From contig CATOSU010000007.1 of assembly GCA_951812615.1 (NCBI GenBank), forward strand, positions 412,680 through 476,679: a stretch of DNA of 64,000 nt, in the 5' to 3' direction. This DNA is from an uncultured Paracoccaceae bacterium. GTDB taxonomy: Bacteria; Pseudomonadota; Alphaproteobacteria; Rhodobacterales; Rhodobacteraceae. The notes under the pieces are model-generated. The model was not told the DNA's origin. It made no database searches and was given only the letters and a program-made list of their open reading frames with translations. This document shows positions 35,403 through 44,359 of the stretch, in pieces (the stretch's first letter is position 1; each line of letters opens with the position of its first letter). A program made the position numbers and the translations under genes.

Positions 35403-38400
35403 GCGGGGATCTGGACAGAGGCAAACAGACCCGGCCCATACCGTGCCGATACCTGCGCAACCTCGATCAGATCGCCGACAACGACCCCGTCCTGCACCTG
35501 ATCCTCGTCGTCATAGGTCCACCCGGCCACCGGAACGTTCACTTCACGCAACACCCCGCCCCCCTGCCGGACCCGGATCAGGTAGCTTTCGCTGTCCTCG
35601 CCCAGCGGCACCTCGGCCAGATCCCAGCTGTCGCCGTCGATCCGCGTACGGCGGATCCAGCTCAGGCTCAGATCGCCGTTCTGCCCCCGCACCGCATGCA
35701 GATGCGCTGGCGCGTAGGGACGCAGCCCGTTGCCGTCAAAGGCCAGCACATCATGGGAATATGCGGGATCGGTATAGGCGCGGCTGGCCGGTCCGATCCG
35801 GTAATGCCGGGCGATACGCAGCTGGCTCGGGCTCAGCCCGATCTGTTCCGGGATACCGTCCAGCAGCACGAACCACGACCCCTCGGGCCAGATATCGGGC
35901 ATCAGCCCGTCCGAACCCGCCTGCCCCCGCAGACGCCCCGACAGCCACCAGGTGTCCGGCCCGATCAGATCGGCGGTTTCGAACTGAAACAGTTCCCAGT
36001 TCCCGCCCGACCCGTCACCGATGGCGGCAAGGTTGGCGCCGTTCAGCACCGCGTCGCGCGGCCGGCTTTCCAACACCCCCGAAATCAGCCGGACCTGCAG
36101 CGGGTCGCCCTTGTCCCAGCGTCCCGCACCATGCCGGGCCAGCGGCGTTTCCGTCACCCCGGCAACCGCGCGCGCCGCCAGCACACGGTCGAGCGCGTAG
36201 TTTTCGTCCATCGCCGAGGCATAGACCGCCGCGCTGCCCGACCACGGATCGGCGGTGACGGCCAGATGCGGCGCATGCTCCACCTCGTCGCCGGCCATCA
36301 GCGGCAAGTCCAGAAACAGCGGCGTGACCGGCAGCGGCGGTACGAATTCCGAAGACGCGGTGAGCGGACTTGTCGTATCGACGGCCCGGTAGACCTCTGG
36401 CTCGATCCGAACGGCTTCGATCAGTTGCCGGTCCGAGGCCTCGACGCGGTCCACCCGATAAGGTGCATCCGTGCCGTCCCCGTCACCGGTCAAGCGCAAC
36501 ACGTCACCGGCGCGGACCCCGATCCGGGATGGCGGCAGGGACAGGCGCAGCGTATCTCGCGATACCCGGGCCTCGGCCAGCCAGCGTTCTGCCACGGCGC
36601 GACCCTCGCCGGTGGTCATCGACAGGGCCAGATCAGTTGTCGCAACGGCATGGGTCGCATCCTCCGGGCGGATCGCCTCTTCGGCGATCACTGCATGATC
36701 GGCATCGGCCTGCGTGAACCGCAGGCGCACGCGCCCGGTCATTTCGGCCTCGCCCGCGCGGGTCGCCTCGGTCAGCCCGTCGAGGTCATCGCTTTCGGCC
36801 AGCCCGGCCCGGTCCAGAAAGTGATCCGTCCCGCCATCGCGCGGCACGAAACAGAGCACGCCGTCCCGTTCCACCGCATCGAACCCGTATCGCAGCATCA
36901 GCGGCTGCAGTGCTGCGCGCGCGTCGGCCACGTCTTCCACGACATAGCCCCGCACGAATCCGTGCAATTGCGCCGTGTCGATCGCCGTCAGTCCGGAGGC
37001 GCGGCAGATCTCTTCGACCACCGATGCCAGCGACCGCGCCCCGATCCGCCCGTTGATCCAGTGCCCGCGCGGATAGTTGTCGCCGTCCGACCACGTCTCG
37101 GTGGCATTGGGAAAGGCCGGAAATGGCCGCGCATCCCAGGCCCAGACATAGGCGTGGTCCAGATCCACCATCGGGCCGCCATAGACCCCGGAGACCGGGT
37201 TTGCACCGGCATCGGCCCAATAGCCCAGAACCGCGCGCAGATACTGGGCCTGAATCAGGTCGTCCCGTGCGCCGGATGAAAACCGAGGCAGGGCGCTTTC
37301 GCTCGATTTGGGGTCAAGGAACTTGTTTGGCTCGTTGGTGCCCTTATCGACCGCCGCACAGCCCAGTTCAGTGAACCAGACCGGTTTGGATTGCGGCACC
37401 CATGCAGTTGCGGTTGCCTGCCGGACACCGCCAACGCGGTTGTGATGCGGCGACACCCACCAGTTGCGGATGTCCTTGTAACGCCAGATCCATGGCTCCC
37501 CTTCCCCGTCCGTGATCGGCGTGCGGATCTGCGCCGCCCGGGCCTCGTCGGAATGGTAGTACCAGTCATACCCCTCACCGCCCTCGATATTCGATCGCAG
37601 ATAGGCAAGATCGTAGATTGTCCCCTGGTCCGCATCCAGATGCGCTGCGTTATCGCGCCAGTCCGACAAAGGCATGTAATTGTCGATCCCGACGAAATCG
37701 ATGTTCGGATCCGCCCAGAGCGGATCAAGGTGGAAATACCGGTCGCCGGTTCCGTCGGCAGGCTGATAGCCGAAGTATTCCGACCAGTCCGCCGCATAGC
37801 CGATCTTCACGTCCGGCCCCAGCAGCGCGCGCACCTCGGCCGCCAGATCCTGCAATTGAGCCACCGCGGCAAACTGCCCCGCATCGGCACGGATCTGCGT
37901 CAGGCTGCGCATTTCCGAGGAGATACAGAATGCTTCGACACCGCCGGCAGCCGCGCACAGGGCGGCATAATGCAGGATGAACCGGCGTAGCCCCCATTCC
38001 GCCGGCCCGGAATAGGACACCGTCCCGTCCCCAACGGTGAAATCCGCCGCCGAAGCGGCCCCGAAAAAGGCGGCAAGTTCGGTTTCCGCCGCGGCGGTCC
38101 CATCCGTCGTTCCCGCCTGACCCGGCGCCTTGCTGAGCGTGATCCGCCCGCGCCACGGCAGGGCCGGCTGATCCGCGGCATCGCTCCACGGGTCGGGCAG
38201 CCCGTTGCCGTCCTGCTGATCCATCAGGATGAACGGGTAGAACATGACACCCTGCCCGGCTTCGGTCAGGTGCCGGATGGCTTCGACAACACTGGCATCC
38301 GACGGCGTGCCGCCATAGATCGGCCGCCCGTCGACCTGAGCGATGGCTTCCGCGCCCGACCGGGTCACTCCGGCCACCGACCATGGCACCGATCCCTCGG

Positions 38401-39316
38401 CATCGGTTTCGACCTTTGGCCGCAACCGGCAGTCGCCACAGCGCAGATCGTCACCGAACCACGACACCACCAGCGAGGTTGCCCGGCAATTCGGAACTTC
38501 GCCGGTCAGCGCTTCGACCGAGGTGACAAGATCGGTGCTTCCGGAGGGTGAATTGATATTGGCCGCCCACTGTTCCCCGGCCCCGCCCGCGTAGTAAACC
38601 GGTGTGGTCGCAAGGCTGTATTCCCCGGTCCCCGGCACCAGCGCAACACCGCGCACCGCCTGCGCGGGATCATCGGCATAGCCGGACCCGTCCGGCTGCT
38701 CGCCCCTCACGACCTCGAATGAAAACTGTGGCACGCGGTTGCCGAACTGTTCGAGGTTCAGGTTTTCCAAAACCACATAAGCTGTCCCGCGATAGGCCGG
38801 CACCAGCCCTTCGCCCTCGATGGCCTCTAGCAACGGATCGGGTTGCTGATCGGACGATCCGGGGTAAACCCGCATCCCCAGATCCGGGCGCGCCACTTCT
38901 TCGCCATCGGCCCACACCCTTCCGACCGCGTTGATTTCGCCGGCGCAAAGCGCAATCGCCAGCGAGACCGAATAGCTGTATTGCGACACCGCCGGGCTGC
39001 TGGGCGCGCCCTTGCCCCCGCCCGTGGTGGTCACGGTTTCCTGAAATTGCGAGGCCCAGATCACCTGCCCGCCCACGCGCATGCGGCCAAAAACCTGCGT
39101 CGCTGGCGCACCTTCGCCCGCGTTGCTCAGGCGGAACCGGTCCACGTGGCCCTGTTCCACCGGTTCGGCCCCTGCCCCCATCAGCCGCTGGTCGATCACG
39201 TTGCCCAGCGTGCCACCGACGGCCCGCCCGACAATGGCGGTGGACAACCCGGCAACCGTGCCACCCAGGGACCCGCCGATCGCCGCCCCGGCGGCCGAGA
39301 GAAGAATCGTCGCCAT
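35399..39316 (-). CDS. GTA host-specificity / tail tip protein (gp15-like)
   Basis: 1305 residues, the largest GTA protein. It has the glycine-rich N-terminus of this protein (MATILLSAAGAAIGGSLGGT), a TIM-barrel-like central domain (VFYPFILMDQQDG, WADPNIDFVGIDNYMPLSDW, WFTELGCAAVDKGTNEPNKF) and a phage tail-tip C-terminal part. In RcGTA the equivalent forms the tail tip ('megatron') that contacts the recipient and punctures the periplasm. Its start overlaps the gp14-like stop by one base. Confidence 0.95.
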   Translation of the reverse strand: MATILLSAAGAAIGGSLGGTVAGLSTAIVGRAVGGTLGNVIDQRLMGAGAEPVEQGHVDRFRLSNAGEGAPATQVFGRMRVGGQVIWASQFQETVTTTGGGKGAPSSPAVSQYSYSVSLAIALCAGEINAVGRVWADGEEVARPDLGMRVYPGSSDQQPDPLLEAIEGEGLVPAYRGTAYVVLENLNLEQFGNRVPQFSFEVVRGEQPDGSGYADDPAQAVRGVALVPGTGEYSLATTPVYYAGGAGEQWAANINSPSGSTDLVTSVEALTGEVPNCRATSLVVSWFGDDLRCGDCRLRPKVETDAEGSVPWSVAGVTRSGAEAIAQVDGRPIYGGTPSDASVVEAIRHLTEAGQGVMFYPFILMDQQDGNGLPDPWSDAADQPALPWRGRITLSKAPGQAGTTDGTAAAETELAAFFGAASAADFTVGDGTVSYSGPAEWGLRRFILHYAALCAAAGGVEAFCISSEMRSLTQIRADAGQFAAVAQLQDLAAEVRALLGPDVKIGYAADWSEYFGYQPADGTGDRYFHLDPLWADPNIDFVGIDNYMPLSDWRDNAAHLDADQGTIYDLAYLRSNIEGGEGYDWYYHSDEARAAQIRTPITDGEGEPWIWRYKDIRNWWVSPHHNRVGGVRQATATAWVPQSKPVWFTELGCAAVDKGTNEPNKFLDPKSSESALPRFSSGARDDLIQAQYLRAVLGYWADAGANPVSGVYGGPMVDLDHAYVWAWDARPFPAFPNATETWSDGDNYPRGHWINGRIGARSLASVVEEICRASGLTAIDTAQLHGFVRGYVVEDVADARAALQPLMLRYGFDAVERDGVLCFVPRDGGTDHFLDRAGLAESDDLDGLTEATRAGEAEMTGRVRLRFTQADADHAVIAEEAIRPEDATHAVATTDLALSMTTGEGRAVAERWLAEARVSRDTLRLSLPPSRIGVRAGDVLRLTGDGDGTDAPYRVDRVEASDRQLIEAVRIEPEVYRAVDTTSPLTASSEFVPPLPVTPLFLDLPLMAGDEVEHAPHLAVTADPWSGSAAVYASAMDENYALDRVLAARAVAGVTETPLARHGAGRWDKGDPLQVRLISGVLESRPRDAVLNGANLAAIGDGSGGNWELFQFETADLIGPDTWWLSGRLRGQAGSDGLMPDIWPEGSWFVLLDGIPEQIGLSPSQLRIARHYRIGPASRAYTDPAYSHDVLAFDGNGLRPYAPAHLHAVRGQNGDLSLSWIRRTRIDGDSWDLAEVPLGEDSESYLIRVRQGGGVLREVNVPVAGWTYDDEDQVQDGVVVGDLIEVAQVSARYGPGLFASVQIPA

Positions 39317-39738
39317 CAGTTATCCTCCAGTGGAAACTCAAACTGCGCCACGATCCGGCGCCGCCACGGGGCGCTCAGCGCGCTTTCGACCACGCCGCGC
39401 CCCGAATAGGCATGCACGAACCGGTCCTCGCCGGTGGCAATGCCCAGATGCTTGGCAACCGCCCCGGCCCGCATCCTGAACAGCAACACGTCGCCCGGCT
39501 GCCGGTTCCGCGCGACTGGGCGCAAGTAAGCCCGCGCCGCCTGCCACAGCCGTTCCTCGCCCTGCGGCTCGGCCCAGTCCATCGAATAGCGCGGCGGCTC
39601 AACCGGTTCGGACCCGATCACTTCACGCCAGATCCCGCGCACCAACCCCAGACAATCCGCACCGGCGCCCTTAACGCTGGCCTGATGCCGGTAGGGTGTC
39701 CCGATCCAGCCACGCGCGGCCTCAACAACCACGCTCAC
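39316..39738 (-). CDS. GTA NlpC/P60 cell-wall peptidase (gp14-like)
   Basis: 140-residue NlpC/P60 peptidase. The catalytic Cys is in GADCLGLVRG and the catalytic His in AVAKHLGIATG. It cleaves peptidoglycan stem peptides so DNA can enter the recipient. It begins with GTG that overlaps the previous stop (GTGA). Confidence 0.94.
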   Translation of the reverse strand: MSVVVEAARGWIGTPYRHQASVKGAGADCLGLVRGIWREVIGSEPVEPPRYSMDWAEPQGEERLWQAARAYLRPVARNRQPGDVLLFRMRAGAVAKHLGIATGEDRFVHAYSGRGVVESALSAPWRRRIVAQFEFPLEDN

Positions 39739-40619
39739 CGCCGGCTCCCGCCGATATTCGGCGCGGCCTGTTTCGGCACCGCCATCATCCAGTCCTCGCC
39801 GGGAATGTCCGGAAACCCCTGAAAATTCACCAGATTATTGAACTTCAGCCGGCAGCTCTCCATGCGCTTGTCACAGCCCGCCTCCAGCCGGACAACATCG
39901 CCGGGCGCGACGGCGGCGCGGATCGGCTCCCACAGGTCGATCCCGCGCAGGCCGTCCGCGAACGCATCGCGCTTGACCGTGCCCCACAGGCCGGCCGCGA
40001 CCCCGTCCAGAACCACCAGCCTGCCATATGTGAACCAACCGGGTTCGAAACCTGCCAGTTCGGGCCAGCGAAAGGCCCGAGCCTCTTGCACCTGTTCCAC
40101 CGCGACCTCGGCCCGATAACCTTCCGCGCTCCGGTCAAACCGGCAGCCCGCGTCACTCAGAACGGCCGTGCAGGGTTTTTGATAGACGCGCCCCAATGGC
40201 CGGTTCAGCACGTCCGTCAATCCGCGCAACTCGGCGAAAAAGGCACCACCGGACCGACGCAGCTCGCCGATGGAACCGCGGAACATCAGCCACCGCGCGG
40301 CCACATCCGCCCAGTTGACCATCCACGCCCGCACCTCCGCACCATCGAACCGCCCGGCATCGATGTCTGCCTCGGTGATTGCCGCGTCAGTCAGGGCGCC
40401 AACCGCCTCGGAATTGTCGACCGACAGGCCGCTGGCCTGCTGCAGGGCCGCCGCTGTCAGCCCGGTATTGGCCCGGAACAGGAGACCGTCAAAAGACAGA
40501 TCCAGATCGTGATCGGTGAACCCGTAGGCAACACCGTCAGTCCGGGTCACCGCCCAGCAACGGCAAACTGTCGTCAATCCGCCGGCCATGTGATCGCGAA
40601 ACGCGGAAGGCATAGACAT
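39735..40619 (-). CDS. GTA baseplate hub protein, DUF2163 (gp13-like)
   Basis: 294 residues. The N-terminal DUF2163 segment (CRCWAVTRTDGVAYGFTDHD) and C-terminal hub half (CDKRMESCRLKFNNLVNFQGFPDIPGEDW) with its conserved cysteines are those of the GTA hub protein; related phage proteins bind an iron-sulfur cluster or zinc through these cysteines. It links the tail tube to the tip. The start shares one base with the gp12-like stop. Confidence 0.93.
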   Translation of the reverse strand: MSMPSAFRDHMAGGLTTVCRCWAVTRTDGVAYGFTDHDLDLSFDGLLFRANTGLTAAALQQASGLSVDNSEAVGALTDAAITEADIDAGRFDGAEVRAWMVNWADVAARWLMFRGSIGELRRSGGAFFAELRGLTDVLNRPLGRVYQKPCTAVLSDAGCRFDRSAEGYRAEVAVEQVQEARAFRWPELAGFEPGWFTYGRLVVLDGVAAGLWGTVKRDAFADGLRGIDLWEPIRAAVAPGDVVRLEAGCDKRMESCRLKFNNLVNFQGFPDIPGEDWMMAVPKQAAPNIGGSRR

Positions 40620-41251
40620 CAGACCCGTACCTCCACCACCGGGACGTTCGGCACGTCGCCGGCCTGAAAGCTGGCCACGCTGGTCTGAATCCGGTCCGTA
40701 TCGAAGCGCACCGGTACGTCGAATTCGAACCCGGCCGAAACCGGCTGCCCCTCGCCCGGCGCCTCGGTCAGCGCGATCTGCCCGGTCGCGGTATCAACCT
40801 CGAAATCCACGCCTTCAAACAACTGGTCCTGCGCCACCCCGACCAGAACCGACCCCGCAACCGGTTTCGTGATCGGCCGTGTATAGGTGAACGCCCCGGA
40901 CCTGTAAGTCTTGCTCAGCGCAAAAACCCGGGTCGCCCCGTCCCCGATACCCAGCGGCTGATCCTGAAAGGCCGCATCCGCATTGGCGCCGCCGGACTTG
41001 AAGTCAGACCAGTCCTTCCACCGGAACCCGTGCATCTGCCCGCGCCGTGCCTCGAAAAACGCGATCAGGACTTCAATGTCTTCCAGTGACCGCATACCAA
41101 GCCCGGCATCATACCGCCGTCGCGAATGGGCCCAGGGCGTGTTGCGTTCCTCGAACCCGTTGGCCAGCGTCACGATGTCGGTCCGCCGCTCCGGCCCGCC
41201 GACCGAGCCAAAGCTCAGCGACGCCGGGAATCTCACCTCGTGAAAATCCAT
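40619..41251 (-). CDS. GTA distal tail protein, DUF2460 (gp12-like)
   Basis: 210-residue DUF2460 protein. It begins MDFHEVRFPASLSFGSVGGP, has FFEARRGQMHGFRWKDWSDF in the middle and IALTEAPGEGQPVSAGFEFDVPVRFD near the end, all typical of the GTA/lambda-like distal tail adaptor. It forms a ring between tail tube and hub. Confidence 0.94.
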   Translation of the reverse strand: MDFHEVRFPASLSFGSVGGPERRTDIVTLANGFEERNTPWAHSRRRYDAGLGMRSLEDIEVLIAFFEARRGQMHGFRWKDWSDFKSGGANADAAFQDQPLGIGDGATRVFALSKTYRSGAFTYTRPITKPVAGSVLVGVAQDQLFEGVDFEVDTATGQIALTEAPGEGQPVSAGFEFDVPVRFDTDRIQTSVASFQAGDVPNVPVVEVRV

Positions 41252-41261
41252 CGTTTTCCTC

Positions 41262-41921
41262 CTAGCGGTTCCGGTTGCCCCGGCTCAGCGCACGCCCCAG
41301 CTGTGCCGCGATCTGTCCTTGCGACCGGCGAAAGCTCTCGGCGTTCGGGGTGGTAATATTCATCACCACCGTCGATCCGCCGCCACCCGCGGACCGGACG
41401 CCCAGCTTGCCGTCCGCCCCGCGCGCCAGCGGCATGATCGCCTCGGGCCCGGCCTCGCCCATCAACCCGCGCCCGCCGCGCATCGGGAAGGACACCGGCC
41501 CGGTCACCACCCCGCCCGTCGCGAACGGCACGACCCGGCCCTGGCTGAACGGCGCCCCGTCGGCAAAAGGCAGCAGCCCCTCGACCAGCCCGTTCACACC
41601 TTGCGCAATCAGCCCGCCAAAATGGTTTGTCACCGGCTTGATCGCCGCTGAATAGACCGTATCCGCCATCGACCGGGCCACGGTTTCCAGCGCGTCCGAC
41701 AGCTTCATACCGTCGAAGATCACGCCGTCGAACGCTCGTCGCAGTCCCTTGGAGATCCCACGCTCAAGATTGGCCACATCCGCCCCCGTCGCCGCCAGCG
41801 CATCCCGCACCCGGCGCAGTTCGCTGTCGAACCCGGCAGCCATTTCCGCCGCCGCGCTCAGCGAATCTTCCAGCGCCTCGGCCTCCTCGGACAGCCCGTC
41901 CAGCCCGTCTTCATCCCGCAT
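41262..41921 (-). CDS. GTA tail tape measure protein (gp11-like)
   Basis: 219 residues, close to the short tape measure of RcGTA and far shorter than phage tape measures, in line with the stubby GTA tail. The N-terminal half is helical; the C-terminal half carries FADGAPFSQGRVVPFATGG and GLMGEAGPEAIMPL, a segment seen in many tape-measure proteins. Its start overlaps the gp10.1-like stop by 11 bases. Confidence 0.92.
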   Translation of the reverse strand: MRDEDGLDGLSEEAEALEDSLSAAAEMAAGFDSELRRVRDALAATGADVANLERGISKGLRRAFDGVIFDGMKLSDALETVARSMADTVYSAAIKPVTNHFGGLIAQGVNGLVEGLLPFADGAPFSQGRVVPFATGGVVTGPVSFPMRGGRGLMGEAGPEAIMPLARGADGKLGVRSAGGGGSTVVMNITTPNAESFRRSQGQIAAQLGRALSRGNRNR

Positions 41922-42111
41922 CGTGGTCTCCTTTTTCGTCCGGCCAGCGCGCCATCAGCGCATTCAGCCCGCCCCGGCTCAGCGCCGCGGCCCCGTCCTG
42001 CCCCAGCATCAGGCGCAGCTCCGCAGGGGTCAGCGCCCAGAACTCCGCCGGTGTCAGCCGCAAACCGCCCAGACCCGCCCGCAACATCGCCGGCCAGTCG
42101 AACCGGTTCAT
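41911..42111 (-). CDS. GTA tail assembly chaperone (gp10.1-like)
   Basis: 66-residue protein of the phage_TAC/TIGR02216 type: FDWPAMLRAGLGGLRLTPAEF followed by FWALTPAELRLMLG. It is a small chaperone used with the gp10 product to assemble the tail around the tape measure. Start overlaps the gp10-like stop (ATGA) and its end overlaps gp11. Confidence 0.88.
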   Translation of the reverse strand: MNRFDWPAMLRAGLGGLRLTPAEFWALTPAELRLMLGQDGAAALSRGGLNALMARWPDEKGDHDAG

Positions 42112-42422
42112 CCCGGCACCATGAATGCCCGCGCCAGCAATTCCGCCGCCGCCCGCGCCGCCGCCACCGGTCCGCCGTCAATCTCGGCGCTCAGCAGGTC
42201 CGCGCGCGTGACATCGGCGCCACCGCCCCGCAAACCGGCCACGATCAGCGCCAGCACATCGCCGCTGGAAAACCCGCCCGTTTCGAACCGCTCAACCAGC
42301 GCCACAAGCGAATCCGCCTCCAGCGCCGTTTCAAGCTCGGCAAGGGCGCCCAGCGTCAGCTTCAGCACCCGGCGCTGTCCGTCCACGGTCAGCGCCACTT
42401 CGCCGGTATAAGGATTGCCCAT
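42108..42422 (-). CDS. GTA family protein gp10-like
   Basis: 104 residues. GEVALTVDGQRRVLKLTLGALAELE is the hallmark of the GTA gp10/phage tail-chaperone-like family; GFSSGDVLALIVAGLRGGG follows. Likely acts with the gp10.1 product in tail assembly. Its start shares a base with the tail tube gene stop. Confidence 0.9.
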   Translation of the reverse strand: MGNPYTGEVALTVDGQRRVLKLTLGALAELETALEADSLVALVERFETGGFSSGDVLALIVAGLRGGGADVTRADLLSAEIDGGPVAAARAAAELLARAFMVPG

Positions 42423-42835
42423 CAGAGCGCGGTAAAGCTCAGCGCCCCGGCGCTCGACATCGCCAGTTCATAGGTCGCCTCGCCATTATGTGTCCCGGCA
42501 TATTCAACCGACGTCACCTGAAACGGCCCTTCGACGATTCCGAAATCCGGGATTATCACCTGAAACTCAGGGGTTTCGCCGTCAAAGAACAACTGCCGCG
42601 CCCGTTCATCCGTGCTTTCGTCCCGGAACACGCCCGAGCCCGAGATCGCCGCCGATTTCACACCGGCTCCGCTCAGCAGTTCGCGCCATCCGCCCTGGCT
42701 TTCCAGGCTGGTGACATCCACGCTTTCCGCGTTGAAGCTGATCCGCGTGGCCCGCAATCCGGCGATGGTCTCGAACTGACCGCCGCCATTCATATCCACC
42801 TTGACCAGCAGATCCTTACCGTTCTGGGCTGTCAT
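42422..42835 (-). CDS. GTA major tail protein, TP901-1 type (gp9-like)
   Basis: 137 residues, the tail tube protein. NGKDLLVKVDMNGGGQFETIAG at the start, ATRISFNAESVDVTSLESQGG, and a C-terminal beta-rich stretch are typical. Polymerises into the tail tube. Confidence 0.94.
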   Translation of the reverse strand: MTAQNGKDLLVKVDMNGGGQFETIAGLRATRISFNAESVDVTSLESQGGWRELLSGAGVKSAAISGSGVFRDESTDERARQLFFDGETPEFQVIIPDFGIVEGPFQVTSVEYAGTHNGEATYELAMSSAGALSFTAL

Positions 42836-42857
42836 CTCTCATTCTCCAGCAAGAAGT

Positions 42858-43259
42858 TCAGTTATCCTCGACGCGCGCGCGAAACCGCAGGTCTATCCGA
42901 CGGTTGCGGCCCGAAGGCCCGTCGCGCCGCGCCCTTGCCCGCTCGAACCACAATCCGATCAGCCGCCCCCGGGTCAGCGTCAGCCCGGCACCGTCCAGCG
43001 CGTCGCTGACGGCCACGGCCTGTGCCTTGGCCGCGAAGAACCCGGTCGCTGATGTCACGACGGAAACGGTAACGCGATGTTCTGCGCCGCCGCCGGACCC
43101 GTCCGACCGCCCGCGGACCTCTTCGGCGCCTAGCTGAACATAGGTTTCCGGCACCGCACCCGGCACCGGTGCATCGAATACCGGCACGGACAAGGCCGCC
43201 CAGTTGCTCAGCCGGTCATGTATTGCTGCCTGCAGGGCCGCCGCCACGCCATAGCTCAT
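42858..43259 (-). CDS. GTA tail terminator / DUF3168 protein (gp8-like)
   Basis: 133-residue DUF3168 protein: MSYGVAAALQAAIHDRLSNW, VFDAPVPGAVPETYVQLG and HRVTVSVVT. Forms the ring that terminates the tail at the head side. Start 43259 was chosen because its ATG overlaps the upstream stop (ATGA); a longer frame runs into gp7. Confidence 0.92.
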   Translation of the reverse strand: MSYGVAAALQAAIHDRLSNWAALSVPVFDAPVPGAVPETYVQLGAEEVRGRSDGSGGGAEHRVTVSVVTSATGFFAAKAQAVAVSDALDGAGLTLTRGRLIGLWFERARARRDGPSGRNRRIDLRFRARVEDN

Positions 43260-43594
43260 GGCCCGACCTCCTCTTCCGCCTGACAGGTCAGATACTTGCC
43301 GGCGGCGTCCGCCTCGGACACCGCGCGGATTGCAAGGATCCGGCTGCCGTCGCGAAACCGCTGCCCGGCAACCGGCCGGGATGCCGAACCAACCGGCATC
43401 GCCCGTACCGTCACCGCATAACGCCCGACCGAAACCGGCCCGGCCAACCCGCCCCGGTCCCGCCCCGTCAGCGGCCGGACCCCGGCCCAGAGCGTTCCCA
43501 GCGCTTCCCAGCTCAGCGCATAACCGCCGGCACCGTCCGCGGATCGCACCGCGTGTTCCAGCACCAGCTTCCGTGACAGCGGCGGCGCCTTCAC
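43256..43594 (-). CDS. GTA head-tail adaptor / head closure protein (gp7-like)
   Basis: 112 residues with the segment WEALGTLWAGVRPLTGRDR and RPVAGQRFRDGSRILAIRAV of phage head-closure proteins. GTG 43594 was chosen because it overlaps the gp6-like stop (GTGA). It seals the portal and connects to the tail terminator. Confidence 0.9.
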   Translation of the reverse strand: MKAPPLSRKLVLEHAVRSADGAGGYALSWEALGTLWAGVRPLTGRDRGGLAGPVSVGRYAVTVRAMPVGSASRPVAGQRFRDGSRILAIRAVSEADAAGKYLTCQAEEEVGP

Positions 43595-44196
43595 CGAACC
43601 GCTCCCACACCCAGCCGAACCGGCTTGTACCGCCGCAGCAGGCTGGTCACGCCATAGGGCATCCACCTCGCGCCGGCGACGCCGTCGGTCCGGTTTTCAT
43701 AATAGTAGGCCGCCAGCATCAGCACCGCCTGCGCCAGATCCGCAGGCAGATCGCCCCAGTCCGGCGCCATGCCCGCCACGAACCGCACCCGCGCCAGCCC
43801 CAGCGTCGGAATCGTCGGCAAAGCGCTGCCCGCCGGTGTCAGAACCGACCCGTACGCGCCCTGCGCCAACACATAGGCACCGGCTTCGACCACCGTTTCA
43901 ACGCCCTGCCGGTCAATCAGCACCAGCTCAGTGATCTCTGTAACCGGCGACACCGGCATCGGTTGCCCCGTGACCACCGTCCACAGGCTCAAATTCCACT
44001 CGAAATCACGCGAAATCAACGCCTTGCCGGTCAGTCCTTCCACTGCGGCAATCGCCGCGCGCAGAAACCCGGTCAACACGCCATCCTGCAGCGTATCCTC
44101 CCCGAACCCGGTGCCCAGCCGCAAATGCGCCCGAAACTCCGCCACCGGCAAAGCCGCCTCCGGCACTGTGGTCAATTCGTTCAAAACCATCGTCAT
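43591..44196 (-). CDS. GTA head-tail connector / adaptor protein (gp6-like)
   Basis: 201 residues, related to phage phiE125 gp8 and HK97 gp6 connectors. N-terminal VPEAALPVAEFRAHLRLGTGFG and the closing ARWMPYGVTSLLRRYKPVRLG are typical. Sits under the portal ring. Confidence 0.9.
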   Translation of the reverse strand: MTMVLNELTTVPEAALPVAEFRAHLRLGTGFGEDTLQDGVLTGFLRAAIAAVEGLTGKALISRDFEWNLSLWTVVTGQPMPVSPVTEITELVLIDRQGVETVVEAGAYVLAQGAYGSVLTPAGSALPTIPTLGLARVRFVAGMAPDWGDLPADLAQAVLMLAAYYYENRTDGVAGARWMPYGVTSLLRRYKPVRLGVGAVR

Positions 44197-44324
44197 TCTC
44201 CGAATGCCTCAGCCCCCTCCGGGCCGGACGTGATCAGTCGGGCGGACCCACACCACCCCACGTTGCTCGGACGGAGGGGAGCAGCTGGACAACATGAGGC
44301 GCTCCGGCGCATGCCCGCCCGCGA

Positions 44325-44341
44325 GGCCGGTCAGACCGGCC
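44325..44341. other. Perfect hairpin downstream of the capsid gene
   Basis: GGCCGGT-CAG-ACCGGCC, 7-bp arms and 3-base loop, 18 bp past the capsid stop in the only sizable gap (163 bp) of the cluster. No T-run. Probably an RNA end-protecting or partial-termination hairpin that gives more capsid than downstream proteins. Confidence 0.5.
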
Positions 44342-44359
44342 CCGCATCCGCCGCGCGCC

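Noticed and set aside
35696..37279. 527-codon open frame opposite the host-specificity gene
   Set aside because: It is a GC-rich shadow frame, rich in Arg/His/Pro/Gln with no family signature, antisense to a well-supported GTA gene.
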